A stretch of 64,000 nucleotides of DNA. Origin: Sediminibacterium roseum. GTDB taxonomy: Bacteria > Bacteroidota > Bacteroidia > Chitinophagales > Chitinophagaceae. Under the pieces are notes generated by a model that made no database searches, was not told where the DNA came from, and was given only the letters and a program-made list of their open reading frames with translations. The stretch spans positions 374,325 to 438,324 of the forward strand of contig NZ_JAACJS010000015.1 of NCBI RefSeq assembly GCF_009939005.1. Reading direction: 5' to 3'. Within the stretch, counting starts at the first letter, position 1. Every line of letters begins with the position of its first letter. The translations under genes and the position numbers were made by a program. Below are positions 39,053 through 48,366 of the stretch, piece after piece.

Positions 39053-41011
39053 TTAGTTTACTTTCACATCAACTATCCGCTCCGGTAGCCACACCAGCAT
39101 TTGTCCCGCGCCGCGGTTGTTCCAGGTGTAGTAGGGTATGGCGGTGATTTTCTTTTTTTCTGATCGTACGTCGTCGCCGTTTGTTGAAATGGTGAGTACG
39201 GTTGCGTCGCCCTGTATGGTAACAACGGGTTCTGATAGAACGGTTTGTTTGGCGGTGGTTAGCGCAGCAGTTTTGGGTAGTACGATGTTTACCGCCTTGC
39301 CTGCATTGTCCATTCCCTCCACGCAGTAGATCATCGGGCCGCGCTGAATGGCAACGCGTTCGATGTTTGATTTTACCTCCGACCTGCTGTACACACGCTT
39401 GATCTCCATCGGGAAATCAACGGTAACCTTATCACCATTGCTCCACTCGCGATCGATGACGGCATAGCCCTTATCTATGGTATAGTTCACAGCTTTCCCG
39501 TTGAGTAAAACAGTGACATTGTTCTTTGCGGTGTTTTCAAAATTATAAAGCCCGCCCGGAACCGCTTCTCCGTTTACCCAGCCCGGCATGCGGATGCGGA
39601 GGCCGAATTTTGTTTTTTGTTTTGGATCGATGGCGATCTCTATGCGCCCGTCCCATGGGTAGTTTGTTTTCATCGCCAGGGGCACTTCTTTACCGCCAAC
39701 GGCTATGTTTGTATTGCTGCCCACAAAAAGATTGACCCAGATGTTTTTCTCATCCGATCCATAAATATAATTACCAAGCGATTCGATCAGCCGCGCAATA
39801 TTGGCAGGGCAACAGGCCGTGCCAAACCAGTCTCTCCTCGCCTGCTTGCCCATAGATGCGAGTGTATTGCCATAAAAGAATTTATCGCCCGCCAGTGAGA
39901 TCCCGTCGAGTGCACCGTTGTATAAACTCTTTTCAAGCACATCTACGTATTTGCTTTCGCCGGTAAGCATACCCATGCGCTGGTTCCACAGAACCATTCC
40001 TACGGAGGCGCATGTTTCGCAGTACGCGTTCTCGTTCGGCAGGTCGTAATCAACCGAAAAACCCTCGTTGCCACCCGATGAACCGATTCCGCCGGTGATG
40101 TACATGTTGCGGTACACAACATCTTCCCACACGTCTTTCATCGCATGCATGTAACCCTCATCGCCCGTAAGCGCCGCAACATCTGCCGCGCCGGTGTACA
40201 TGTACATGGCCCGTACGGCATGTCCTGTAATTTCTTTTTGTTCCTTAACGGGTTTGATGTCTTGCGCATAGGCCGTGTCTTTCCAGTCTGTCCATGTATA
40301 ACCAACCGCTTTCTGGTGGCCGCGTTCGCTGAGGAGCCAGTCGGCCAGCCGCAGGTATTTTTCTTCTTTGGTTACCTTGTACAGTTTTACCAGTGCAAGC
40401 TCCAGCTCCTGGTGCCCAGTAACCCAATCGCGTTTTCCCGGCCCGAAGAGGGAGTTGAAATGGTTCGCGAATTTTATGGCAACGTCCAGCAATTTTCTTT
40501 TGCCCGTTGCATCATAATACGCAACGGCAGCTTCGATGAGATGGCCGCCGTTGTAGTCTTCGTGCATGCTCATGTCTGTCCATCTTTTTTCAGGGAACTG
40601 CAGGCTGTAGTAGGTGTTGATATAACCATCCGGTTGCTGCGCCGCGGCGATCAGGTCGATCCAGTCGTCCGCTTTTTTTTCCATGGCCGCATCGGGATGG
40701 TTCTTGAGCGAGTAAGACATCGCTTCCAATGCCTTGAACACATCTGAATCGTCGTAAAAAATGCCTTTGAACTTGCCCTGCTTTTTCCCGGCCGCGATCT
40801 CGAAGTTCTGGATGCGTGGCGTTTTTACTTCGGTCTGATCGATACAGACAGGAATGGTAACGGTAGACACCTTAGCGATCTTGGGTTTCCAGAAATCGTC
40901 GGTGATCTGGACTTTCGAAAAATTCACATTCTGGTAATGCTGTAGTGAATGCTGGGCCTGCACGCTGAAAACGCAGGAAACGCCGAGCAGCAAAAAGAGA
41001 CAATTCTTCAT
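39053..41011 (-). CDS. GH127-family glycoside hydrolase (beta-L-arabinofuranosidase-like)
   Basis: 652 residues, signal peptide MKNCLFLLLGVSCVFSVQAQ. An (alpha/alpha) barrel region follows: YDDSDVFKALEAMSYSLKNH, AAQQPDGYINTYYSLQ, HEDYNGGHLIEAAVAYYDAT. The cysteine zinc site of the family is seen as NENAYCETCASVGMV and FGTACCPANIARLIESLG, with the Glu of YCETC. C-terminal beta domains follow. GH127 enzymes release beta-L-arabinofuranose from plant glycans (family knowledge). No SusC/SusD pair adjoins it. Confidence 0.92.
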   Translation of the reverse strand: MKNCLFLLLGVSCVFSVQAQHSLQHYQNVNFSKVQITDDFWKPKIAKVSTVTIPVCIDQTEVKTPRIQNFEIAAGKKQGKFKGIFYDDSDVFKALEAMSYSLKNHPDAAMEKKADDWIDLIAAAQQPDGYINTYYSLQFPEKRWTDMSMHEDYNGGHLIEAAVAYYDATGKRKLLDVAIKFANHFNSLFGPGKRDWVTGHQELELALVKLYKVTKEEKYLRLADWLLSERGHQKAVGYTWTDWKDTAYAQDIKPVKEQKEITGHAVRAMYMYTGAADVAALTGDEGYMHAMKDVWEDVVYRNMYITGGIGSSGGNEGFSVDYDLPNENAYCETCASVGMVLWNQRMGMLTGESKYVDVLEKSLYNGALDGISLAGDKFFYGNTLASMGKQARRDWFGTACCPANIARLIESLGNYIYGSDEKNIWVNLFVGSNTNIAVGGKEVPLAMKTNYPWDGRIEIAIDPKQKTKFGLRIRMPGWVNGEAVPGGLYNFENTAKNNVTVLLNGKAVNYTIDKGYAVIDREWSNGDKVTVDFPMEIKRVYSRSEVKSNIERVAIQRGPMIYCVEGMDNAGKAVNIVLPKTAALTTAKQTVLSEPVVTIQGDATVLTISTNGDDVRSEKKKITAIPYYTWNNRGAGQMLVWLPERIVDVKVN

Positions 41012-41119
41012 GGCATGATGATTAGTTGCCCTAAGGTAAAGAATTGCCGCAGATTACGCGGAACAACTGCATCTGTAAAATGTGTGGAGAAGAGGCATTG
41101 AAGTGTTAACTTTAGCTAA

Positions 41120-42754
41120 ATGGAAAACTTCCACATCATCATTTTCCTATTGGCTGTGCTGATCAGTTTGTCTGCCCTGGTGGAACGCATCAGGGTGCCG
41201 CAGCCGATATTGCTGGTGGTGGCGGGGTTGTTGATCGGGTTTATTCCTGCGCTGCCAGACCTTGCGCTCGATCCCGAGATCATTTTCCTCATCTTTTTGC
41301 CGCCATTGCTTTTTGATGCCGCATCACAAACATCGTGGCACGATTTCAAGGCAGACATCAGGCCCATCTCTGCATTGGCCATCAGCCTAGTGTTCTTTAC
41401 AACCATTGCTGTTGCCGCAACGGCACATTACCTCATCCCCCATTTCGGATGGCCGCTGGCCTTCCTGCTGGGCGCGATCATTTCACCAACGGATGCGGTT
41501 GCGGCAACAGGCATCATCAAGGGGCTGAACCTGAACCGGCGCGTAATGACGATCATCGAAGGCGAAAGCCTGGTGAACGATGCATCGGCGCTCATCGCAT
41601 ACCGGCACGCGCTTACGGCGGTGCTTACCGGCAATTTTCTTTTCTGGGAAGCAAGCCTCCAGTTCCTGGTCGTTGCAGGAGGCGGGATCGCGGCGGGCAT
41701 TGCGGTGGGGTACCTGCTGGTATTCGTTCACAAAAAGATCACGAACAATTCATTGGTAGAAACAGGCATGAGTTTGCTTACGCCCTACCTCGCATACATC
41801 ACCGCAGAAGAGCTGCATGTATCGGGCATACTGGCGGTTGTTACGGCAGGGTTGATCATCTCGTGGAGATCACCAGAAATATTTTCTTACCAGACCCGGA
41901 TGCGCACAAGGGTTATCTGGGATACGATCGTGTTTTTATTGAATGGGTTTGTTTTCATTCTCATCGGCCTGCAACTGCCTGCGATCCTCAAGCAGGTGGT
42001 CAATTATTCAACAAAGGAATTGATCGGGTATGGTGTTGTGATCAGCCTGGTAACAATTGTTGTACGCATCATCTGGGTATTTGCGGGTGCGTTCTCCACA
42101 AATGTTTTCAAGAAAAAAAGAACCGCCGGCGACCCGGTGGAGGCCATTCCCTGGCGCCACATCATGATCATTGCCTGGACCGGTACACGCGGGGTATTGT
42201 CGCTCGCCGCGGCCCTTGCCCTGCCATTGGTGCTGCATACGGGCAAAGCGTTCCCGCAAAGGCACATCATCCTTTTTCTTGCGTTCGTGGTGATCTTTGT
42301 AACACTGGTGGTACAGGGATTGAGCCTGCCCTGGCTCATCCGCGTTTTAAAGATCAAACCGGAGGTTTCGGAAGACAGGGAGCCCAAAGAACTTGAACTG
42401 CACATTGTACACAACACGATGGATTATATAGACCGGGACCTGCCCGTGAAATTGAATGCGGAAGCCAAAACAACGCTCAAAAACAAATACAATGCGCGGG
42501 CAGAAAAGCTCTCCAGGGAAATAAGGCTGCACGAAAAAAACGAGGGAAAAGACAAGCCCGCCCCATTAACCATTACACCGGTTCAGAACGCGCAGCTTGA
42601 GATCGCAAAGTTCCAGCGCGAACTGCTCATCAAACTGCACAAGGAAGGCGCTTACAGCGATATCGCGATCAAGGAGGTGCAACGCAACATGGACATAGAC
42701 GATATGAAGCTCGATCTCCAGATTCCAAAGGAAGAAGAGGGAGGCGGCGTCTAG
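41120..42754 (+). CDS. Na+/H+ antiporter of the CPA1 family
   Basis: 544 residues. About 12 hydrophobic helices over residues 1-400, then a soluble C-terminal tail of about 140 residues. Family landmarks: VERIRVPQPILLVVAGLLIG, FLPPLLFDAA, GAIISPTDAVAATGIIKGLN and IEGESLVNDASALIAY, which contains the ND pair of electroneutral CPA1 exchangers. GTRGVLSLAAALALP is late in the membrane domain. The tail (LELHIVHNTMDYIDRDLPV...) is helical and may regulate. TAACTTTA lies five bases before the start, a possible leaderless promoter. Confidence 0.93.
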   Translation: MENFHIIIFLLAVLISLSALVERIRVPQPILLVVAGLLIGFIPALPDLALDPEIIFLIFLPPLLFDAASQTSWHDFKADIRPISALAISLVFFTTIAVAATAHYLIPHFGWPLAFLLGAIISPTDAVAATGIIKGLNLNRRVMTIIEGESLVNDASALIAYRHALTAVLTGNFLFWEASLQFLVVAGGGIAAGIAVGYLLVFVHKKITNNSLVETGMSLLTPYLAYITAEELHVSGILAVVTAGLIISWRSPEIFSYQTRMRTRVIWDTIVFLLNGFVFILIGLQLPAILKQVVNYSTKELIGYGVVISLVTIVVRIIWVFAGAFSTNVFKKKRTAGDPVEAIPWRHIMIIAWTGTRGVLSLAAALALPLVLHTGKAFPQRHIILFLAFVVIFVTLVVQGLSLPWLIRVLKIKPEVSEDREPKELELHIVHNTMDYIDRDLPVKLNAEAKTTLKNKYNARAEKLSREIRLHEKNEGKDKPAPLTITPVQNAQLEIAKFQRELLIKLHKEGAYSDIAIKEVQRNMDIDDMKLDLQIPKEEEGGGV

Positions 42755-42887
42755 AAAACCGCGCCATCGCAGATAATGTTGTTGTGATCTGCTCTTTTCC
42801 ATGAACGGCTCCGGCTTGTTGCCCGGAAATGCTACCTTTAGCGACGCTAACATGAAAAACCAATTATTCAGACAAAACCTTACACCA

Positions 42888-43412
42888 ATGAAAATCGCAA
42901 ACATCACCAAAGTACTCTTTACAACGCTGGCATTGTCGTTGTTTACCACCGCATCGTTTTCGCAGGCCAGTCCGGAAGCAACCGCTGTGGGCACGATCTA
43001 CGGGGCCAACCTGTCGATCAAATACAACAGCCCTTCCGTTAAAGGCAGGAAGATCTATGGCACCGATCTCGTTCCTTACGGCGGAAAAGTATGGAGAGCG
43101 GGCGCGAACAAGGCAACCACTTTTGAAACAGACAAAGACATCACCGTAGAAGGGAAAAAATTACCTGCGGGCAAATACAGCCTGTATGTGATTGCCAATG
43201 AGAATGAGTGGGTATTCATCTTCAATTCAAAAACCGGCCAATGGGGCATCAACCGCGATGGAAGCACTACACTCGATCCAACCGCAGATGTGATCCGTGT
43301 AACCGTAAAACCAAGAAAAGCGGCGTTCCGCGAGAGCCTTGTTTACCAGTTTAACCCGGATGGATTTATACTTGGATGGGAAAACATAGAGGTTCCTGTT
43401 GGTATCAAATAA
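42888..43412 (+). CDS. Exported DUF2911 protein
   Basis: 174 residues from ATG 42888 (MKIANITKVLFTTLALSLFT); a second in-frame ATG at 42852 would put 12 polar residues before the signal peptide. DUF2911 landmarks: IYGANLSIKYNSPSVKGRKI (family I.Y.RP..kGR.I), LVPYGGKVWRAGANKATTFE, GKKLPAGKYSLYVIANENEW and FNSKTGQWGINRDGS. Beta-rich periplasmic protein of unknown function. The -7-like TACCTTTA precedes it. Its own terminator follows. Confidence 0.9.
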   Translation: MKIANITKVLFTTLALSLFTTASFSQASPEATAVGTIYGANLSIKYNSPSVKGRKIYGTDLVPYGGKVWRAGANKATTFETDKDITVEGKKLPAGKYSLYVIANENEWVFIFNSKTGQWGINRDGSTTLDPTADVIRVTVKPRKAAFRESLVYQFNPDGFILGWENIEVPVGIK

Positions 43413-43439
43413 TATTTCCGGACAGGTTTCTTTTTTAAT

Positions 43440-43478
43440 AACGGGATACGATTTTACAGGTCGTATCCCGTTTTTTTT
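43440..43478 (+). terminator. Intrinsic terminator of the DUF2911 gene
   Basis: 12-bp stem AACGGGATACGA / TCGTATCCCGTT, 9-base loop, eight T residues including the end of the stem. Confidence 0.88.
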
Positions 43479-43555
43479 GCGCTATCTTAGTTCGCCGTTG
43501 TTGTTACCGCGATCAACGGTATTCATTTAATCAATCATACCAAAACCGTAAAAAC

Positions 43556-44089
43556 GTGATAGGCGTAGGATCAAGAGTTAACCATCCCCACTATGGAAGG
43601 GGCGTTGTGGTAGAAACAGGCAGTGAATTTTACATGATCTGGTTCAAAACCGCCAATACCGCAAAAAGCATCGCGAAAGATTATGCGGAGCTGGACGTAC
43701 TTGAAAATACCGGCGGCGGAGCGGCACCGGGTAGTGTTTCGCTGGCAGATATTGAGCAGGCGCTGGACAGCGTGCTTACCCAGCGGCTCCACGAGTTCCA
43801 GCTCGTGCCCATGGCCACAAAATGGAACGATGGAACGATGCTGCTGAAACCCAAAGACGAAAGCCTGCAGGGCAAGGAAATACCGATAGATGTGTTCTTT
43901 CACAAGATCGTGATGGTGCGCGACAGGCTTCGCCTGATTGAACAGAAGATAAATGCCCACAAAGTGCTTACAGACGCAGAGAAAATTGAGCTGCAGCAAT
44001 ACATAACGGCCAGCTATGGATCGCTCACCACGTTCAATATACTGTTCAAAGAAACCATCCACCAGTTCAGGGGAAGCGGGAAGGAATGA
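43556..44089 (+). CDS. Hypothetical protein with N-terminal Tudor/SH3-like segment
   Basis: 177 residues from GTG 43556. MIGVGSRVNHPHYGRGVVVE and MIWFKTANTAKSIAKDYAEL resemble the small Tudor-like domain at the C-terminus of UvrD/PcrA helicases (V.H..fG.G.V...). The remaining helical part (LADIEQALDSVLTQRLHEFQ, VFFHKIVMVRDRLRLIEQKI) is common to a Bacteroidota family without assigned function. Soluble. The stop overlaps the start of a 31-residue membrane peptide (ATGA), suggesting coupling. Confidence 0.75.
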   Translation: MIGVGSRVNHPHYGRGVVVETGSEFYMIWFKTANTAKSIAKDYAELDVLENTGGGAAPGSVSLADIEQALDSVLTQRLHEFQLVPMATKWNDGTMLLKPKDESLQGKEIPIDVFFHKIVMVRDRLRLIEQKINAHKVLTDAEKIELQQYITASYGSLTTFNILFKETIHQFRGSGKE

Positions 44090-44181
44090 TTACCTTACCA
44101 AAAACAAGCTCGATCATGGTATACGTGGTTGCAATTGTAGTGGCACTGGTGATCATCCTAAGGCGGAGAGGGCAGTTGTAA
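44086..44181 (+). CDS. 31-residue single-pass membrane peptide
   Basis: ATG at 44086 overlaps the previous stop by four bases. MITLPKTSSIMVYVVAIVVA followed by LVIILRRRGQL: one hydrophobic helix with a basic C-terminal end, predicting the C-terminus inside. Found by reading the gap. The four-base overlap and the helix with positive-inside bias support it; conservation is untested. Confidence 0.5.
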   Translation: MITLPKTSSIMVYVVAIVVALVIILRRRGQL

Positions 44182-44288
44182 CCCTGCCGGCAGCACTGCT
44201 GCCCATTCGGCCTTCAAAAACCTTAATTAACCGTTTTCTAAGATTTGGGAACCGGAAAAACCTTTACTTTTATCAAAATTTACAACAC

Positions 44289-44774
44289 ATGAAAAGAATA
44301 TTACTCGGATTGACGCTGATTTTAGGTGTAGGTGCTATCAATGTTAATGCACAGAATGGAGCAGCGGCAAATACTGCAAGACCGGCTACAGCAACGGCTG
44401 CGGCCATGGCTTTCGCTGAAAAAGACAATACGCACGATTTCGGAACCATTCCACAGGGAACACCGGTTACGTACAATTTCAATTTCAAGAACACGGGTAA
44501 ATCGCCGCTGGTACTCAGCAGTGTTACAGGAAGCTGCGGATGCACAACACCTGAATGGCCTAAAGAACCCATCAAACCAGGCGCTTCTGCAAACATCAAA
44601 GTAACTTACAATGCCGCAACACCGGGCACATTCACTAAAAATGTGACCATCGTTTCAAATGCCGCAACGCCAACAACCGTACTTTACATCAAAGGCGAAG
44701 TAAAACCGGTTGAACAACAGGTTTCAAACAACAATGCACAGCCCGTACAGAGTGCGGCTCCGAAGAAGAACTAA
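44289..44774 (+). CDS. Exported DUF1573 protein
   Basis: 161 residues from ATG 44289 (MKRILLGLTLILGVGAINVN). The mature domain is an Ig-like DUF1573 fold: FAEKDNTHDFGTIPQGTPVT, YNFNFKNTGKSPLVLSSVTG, SCGCTTPEWPKEPIKPGASA and VTIVSNAATPTTVLYIKGEV. The SCGCTxP motif is the family hallmark. Such proteins are periplasmic and of unknown function. The C-terminal tail is Gln/Ala/Pro-rich. A terminator follows 16 bases downstream. Confidence 0.92.
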   Translation: MKRILLGLTLILGVGAINVNAQNGAAANTARPATATAAAMAFAEKDNTHDFGTIPQGTPVTYNFNFKNTGKSPLVLSSVTGSCGCTTPEWPKEPIKPGASANIKVTYNAATPGTFTKNVTIVSNAATPTTVLYIKGEVKPVEQQVSNNNAQPVQSAAPKKN

Positions 44775-44790
44775 TTAAATTAAGCTTAAT

Positions 44791-44826
44791 AAAAAACCTT
44801 CCTGTAGTAATGCAGGGAGGTTTTTT
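44791..44826 (+). terminator. Intrinsic terminator of the DUF1573 gene
   Basis: Stem AAAAAACCTTCCTG / CAGGGAGGTTTTTT with one T-G wobble, 8-base loop and a T tract. Confidence 0.85.
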
Positions 44827-44942
44827 GTTTTTGTACCGGTAGTAAAGCGACCACTGATTTATTTTAACAGCGCCTTAATAAGCGTTTGGCAGCGTTTTTG
44901 GTCTATGAGGTTTCTTCTTATTAGAGCCAAACCAAACACGCT

Positions 44943-45167
44943 ATGCAACAACCATTTGTGATCAGCATACAACGACTGCTGAAAAAGAAGCTGAACATCT
45001 CTACGCCCCTTACCCCACAAACAGATTTGAAGAAGGACCTCGATCTTGTTGACTGGGAAATGCTGTACCTGCTCAACGCCATTGAAAAAAAATTACATGT
45101 TTCCATCTCCGATTCGGACCAGATCGGGAACATTGAACAATTGCTCGCCGCCGTGAAGAAGAATTGA
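44943..45167 (+). CDS. Acyl-carrier-protein-like protein without the phosphopantetheine serine
   Basis: 74 residues. The helical pattern matches an acyl carrier protein: FVISIQRLLKKKLNIS, TDLKKDLDLVDWEMLYLLNA, IEKKLHVSISDSDQIGNIEQ. At the place of the usual DSL attachment site it reads L-V-D-W, so no serine can carry the phosphopantetheine arm. It may be a non-acylated ACP homologue with a scaffold role, or something else. No fatty-acid or polyketide genes are adjacent. Confidence 0.65.
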   Translation: MQQPFVISIQRLLKKKLNISTPLTPQTDLKKDLDLVDWEMLYLLNAIEKKLHVSISDSDQIGNIEQLLAAVKKN

Positions 45168-45183
45168 CAAAAGAGCGATCGTT

Positions 45184-45226
45184 TAAATTATCAATTAGTA
45201 ATTAGTAATTATTAATTGATAATTTA
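45184..45226. repeat. Perfect AT-only inverted repeat
   Basis: 14-bp arms TAAATTATCAATTA / TAATTGATAATTTA separated by 15 bases of TTAGTAATT-type sequence. Related in composition to the AATTAGGAATTA arrays elsewhere. It lies just upstream of the large glycosidase-like gene and could be a terminator for the ACP-like gene or an element remnant. Confidence 0.7.
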
Positions 45227-45243
45227 GGTTTCAAACGATGCAC

Positions 45244-48234
45244 ATGAAGAACCTTTTCTGCGCAGTTGGGCTCATGCTCCTCTCCTGCTTCGCCTGGTCC
45301 CAGGTACCCTATACCTCCGGCAACAATGGCTGGAAAGAAGATTCGTTGGGCAACCACCGTGCGGTTGTTTTGTTTACAGGTGAAGGTAAGGTTGCAAAAG
45401 CGGTGATCCCCTGGAGAAGGAACGACCCGTCTCCCGAAACAAAATGCATCATTATACAGGATGCCAAAACAGGCGCGAAGATCAACAACACACGAACGGG
45501 CATCATCAACAACGAAAAAGGCGAGATCTGGTTTGAACCGGTATCGGGTAAAGGAAAATATTTTGTTTACTACATGCCTTACCGCAACGAAGGCAGATCC
45601 AATTACCCGAAAGGTGTTTATTTACCGGCCGGGAACACGGCCGCAGCAGACTGGCTCAGCAGCATCAACTCCCTGATGACACCGAATACCCAGGTAAAAG
45701 AGATACAGTCCATCAACGATTTCAACAGCTTCTACCCCATGGAGGTGATCGCAACCGCGGATGAAACAGCGGCACTGATCGCAAGATCAAAACGGGACAA
45801 CTTTATCGTTTTTCCCGAAGACAGGATGTTTCCCATAAAAATGCAGGAACGTTTGCCATTGCGCTGGGTGCATGGAACCATTCCACATTCCTTTGCAGGA
45901 AAGGCAGACAAGGGTGAAAACTATACCTATCAACTCGGCGTCTACGCTTTGCGGGATCTTGATGATGTTGGTGTTGTTTTCTCCGACCTCATCAATACAA
46001 ATGGAAAGAAGATCCCGATCAAACAACAATATTGCCTGAACACAGGCGGAACAGATTATAAGGGCGAGCGGTTTGCGATGTCAAAGATCCCGGTTGCCAG
46101 GGGCCATGTGCAGGCTTTGTGGTGCGGCATCAACATCCCTGTTGATGTGCAGCCCGGGATTTACAAGGGAAAGGCCATCGTAAGTTCTTCGGTGGGCAAC
46201 AGCGAATCGATAAATATCTCGATCACGGTTTCTGATAAGACAGCAGCAGATGGCGGCATCAACGAGCCATGGAAACAAACCCGGTTAACATGGCTCAACT
46301 CAACCCTTGCGCAGGAGAACACGGTGATCGCGCCGTATACGCCATTGGTATTACAAGAAAAAACGATCTCGTTACTGGGCAGAAAAGTGGAACTGAACAG
46401 CGATGGTTTTCCAAAACAGGTGCAGACATTTTTTACAGAGGAAATGACCGGCTATTCCACCAAACCCAATGACCTCCTTTACGAGGGCATCCATTTTCAT
46501 TTTACAAAAATGGATGGCAAGAACCTCACACTCAAAAGTACAGGCTTACAGTTTACCAGGCAGGAGGCAGGTACCATTCAATGGCAGGCAGGTAATGTGA
46601 ACGATACGCTGCGGATGGATGTAGATGCCTCGCTCGAGTTCGACGGGTTCTCTGCATATACCGTTAAAGTAACTGCCTTACAGGATGTAAAATTGAAAGA
46701 CATCACCTTTCACATCCCGTTCAAAAAAGAAATGGCAAAGTATATGATGGGGCTCGGGCAAAAAGGCGGTGAGCGGCAGGATCCTGTTAAATGGAAATGG
46801 GATGTTGCCACCAAAAACCAGGACGGCGCGTGGATCGGCTCGGTGAATGCAGGGTTACAGTATTCGCTGCGCGATGAAAATTATGTGCGCCCGCTGAACA
46901 CAAATTTTTACCTGCAGAAACCGCTGCTGCTTCCCTCTTCATGGGCCAATGGCAACAAAGGCGGTATTGATGTGGGCATCAAGGGAAGTTCGATGCTTGC
47001 CAACAATTACACGGGAGAAAAAGAACTGAAGAAAGGAGACGTGCTGTATTTCAATTTCACTTTACTCATCACACCGTTTCATCCCATCGATACTGATTTC
47101 CAGTGGGGCACACGCTTTTACCACAAGTACCAAAACCTCGACACGATCAAGGCCACCGGGGCAACAGTGGTAAACATCCACCATGCAACGCCCATCAACC
47201 CCTGGATCAACTATCCGTTCATCGAACACAAAAAGATGAAAGCATACATAGACGAGGCCCACAGCAAAGGATTGAAAGTAAAGATCTATAATACCGTGCG
47301 CGAGCTCTCCAATCACGCCTATGAAACGTTCGCGCTGCGCAGTCTCGGCCACGAGATCAATTCAACCGGGAAGGGCGGTGGCTTCAGCTGGTTGCAGGAA
47401 CATGTGGGCAACGATTACATTGCGGCATGGTTCGTTCCCGGCATAAAAGACGCGGCCATCGTTAACAGCGGCATGAGCCGCTGGCACAACTACTACGTGG
47501 AAGGGATGAACTGGCTTACAAAAAACGTTGGCATCGACGGTATTTACCTCGATGATGTTGCATTCGACCGCATCACCATGAAACGCATCAAACGCGTGCT
47601 TACACAAAACGGCAAACCTGGTATCATCGATCTTCACTCTGCCAATCAATACAACAAAAGCGATGGCTTCAACAACAGCGCCAACCTTTACATGGAACAT
47701 TTCCCTTACCTCAACCGCCTGTGGTTCGGCGAATATTTCGACTATGAAAAAAACGGCCCGGATTTTTTCCTGACCGAAGTCAGCGGTATTCCATTCGGGC
47801 TGATGGGTGAAATGTTGCAGGATGGCGGCAATGCATGGCGCGGTATGATCTATGGCATGACCAACCGCATGCCCTGGAGCGACAATGCCGACCCGCGCCC
47901 CATCTGGAAAGTGTGGGACAGCTTTGGCATCAAGGGCTCATCGATGATCGGTTACTGGAGCAGTCATTGCCCTGTTAAAACCACCAACGAAAAAGTGCTC
48001 GCAACCGTTTACCAAAAGAAGGGCGCTGCCCTGATCGCCATTGCGAGCTGGGCCAGTGAACAAACTACCGTTAAACTGAACATCGACTGGGATAAACTCG
48101 GCATCGACCCACGCAAGGCAACCCTGATTGCACCCGCCATAAACAACTTCCAGGAGGGTGCGAGGTATAAACAGGACGATGCGATCAAAATTGAAAAAGC
48201 AAAAGGAATATTGCTGATCGTAAAAGAAAACTAA
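45244..48234 (+). CDS. Large exported glycosidase-like protein (DUF6067 type)
   Basis: 996 residues from ATG 45244 (MKNLFCAVGLMLLSCFAWSQ); an ATG two codons earlier is possible. Beta-sandwich-rich N-terminal half (VAKAVIPWRRNDPSPETKCI, FEPVSGKGKYFVYYMPYRNE). The C-terminal half looks like a TIM barrel of a glycoside hydrolase: TVVNIHHATPINPWINYPF, KGLKVKIYNTVRELS, GIDGIYLDDVAFDRITMKRI with candidate acidic residues, and PGIIDLHSANQYNKSDG. I associate it with the uncharacterised DUF6067 group. No polysaccharide-utilisation genes adjoin it. Confidence 0.75.
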   Translation: MKNLFCAVGLMLLSCFAWSQVPYTSGNNGWKEDSLGNHRAVVLFTGEGKVAKAVIPWRRNDPSPETKCIIIQDAKTGAKINNTRTGIINNEKGEIWFEPVSGKGKYFVYYMPYRNEGRSNYPKGVYLPAGNTAAADWLSSINSLMTPNTQVKEIQSINDFNSFYPMEVIATADETAALIARSKRDNFIVFPEDRMFPIKMQERLPLRWVHGTIPHSFAGKADKGENYTYQLGVYALRDLDDVGVVFSDLINTNGKKIPIKQQYCLNTGGTDYKGERFAMSKIPVARGHVQALWCGINIPVDVQPGIYKGKAIVSSSVGNSESINISITVSDKTAADGGINEPWKQTRLTWLNSTLAQENTVIAPYTPLVLQEKTISLLGRKVELNSDGFPKQVQTFFTEEMTGYSTKPNDLLYEGIHFHFTKMDGKNLTLKSTGLQFTRQEAGTIQWQAGNVNDTLRMDVDASLEFDGFSAYTVKVTALQDVKLKDITFHIPFKKEMAKYMMGLGQKGGERQDPVKWKWDVATKNQDGAWIGSVNAGLQYSLRDENYVRPLNTNFYLQKPLLLPSSWANGNKGGIDVGIKGSSMLANNYTGEKELKKGDVLYFNFTLLITPFHPIDTDFQWGTRFYHKYQNLDTIKATGATVVNIHHATPINPWINYPFIEHKKMKAYIDEAHSKGLKVKIYNTVRELSNHAYETFALRSLGHEINSTGKGGGFSWLQEHVGNDYIAAWFVPGIKDAAIVNSGMSRWHNYYVEGMNWLTKNVGIDGIYLDDVAFDRITMKRIKRVLTQNGKPGIIDLHSANQYNKSDGFNNSANLYMEHFPYLNRLWFGEYFDYEKNGPDFFLTEVSGIPFGLMGEMLQDGGNAWRGMIYGMTNRMPWSDNADPRPIWKVWDSFGIKGSSMIGYWSSHCPVKTTNEKVLATVYQKKGAALIAIASWASEQTTVKLNIDWDKLGIDPRKATLIAPAINNFQEGARYKQDDAIKIEKAKGILLIVKEN

Positions 48235-48258
48235 AGGATCACCATGGCGTGCCATCAA

Positions 48259-48316
48259 TTGCCACAGATTACACAGAACAGCAACCATCCGTGCAAATCC
48301 GTGAAATCTGTGGCAA
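48259..48316. repeat. Inverted CACAGATT-type dispersed repeat
   Basis: Arms TTGCCACAGATTACAC (48259-48274) and GTGAAATCTGTGGCAA (48301-48316) match with one mismatch and are separated by 26 bases containing CCATCCGTGCAAATCC. I know this CCACAGATTnCAC...CCGTGnAAATCTGTGG family of short repeats from many bacterial genomes. It lies between convergent genes. Confidence 0.65.
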
Positions 48317-48318
48317 CA

Positions 48319-48349
48319 AAAAGGGACGGAAAAAATTCCGTCCCCTAAA
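48319..48349 (-). terminator. Intrinsic terminator of the DUF4097 operon
   Basis: 9-bp stem GGGACGGAA / TTCCGTCCC with a 4-base loop. On the minus strand it is followed by TTTTTGTTG, ending the operon that finishes at 48367. Confidence 0.8.
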
Positions 48350-48366
48350 AATGTCATTCTCAACAC

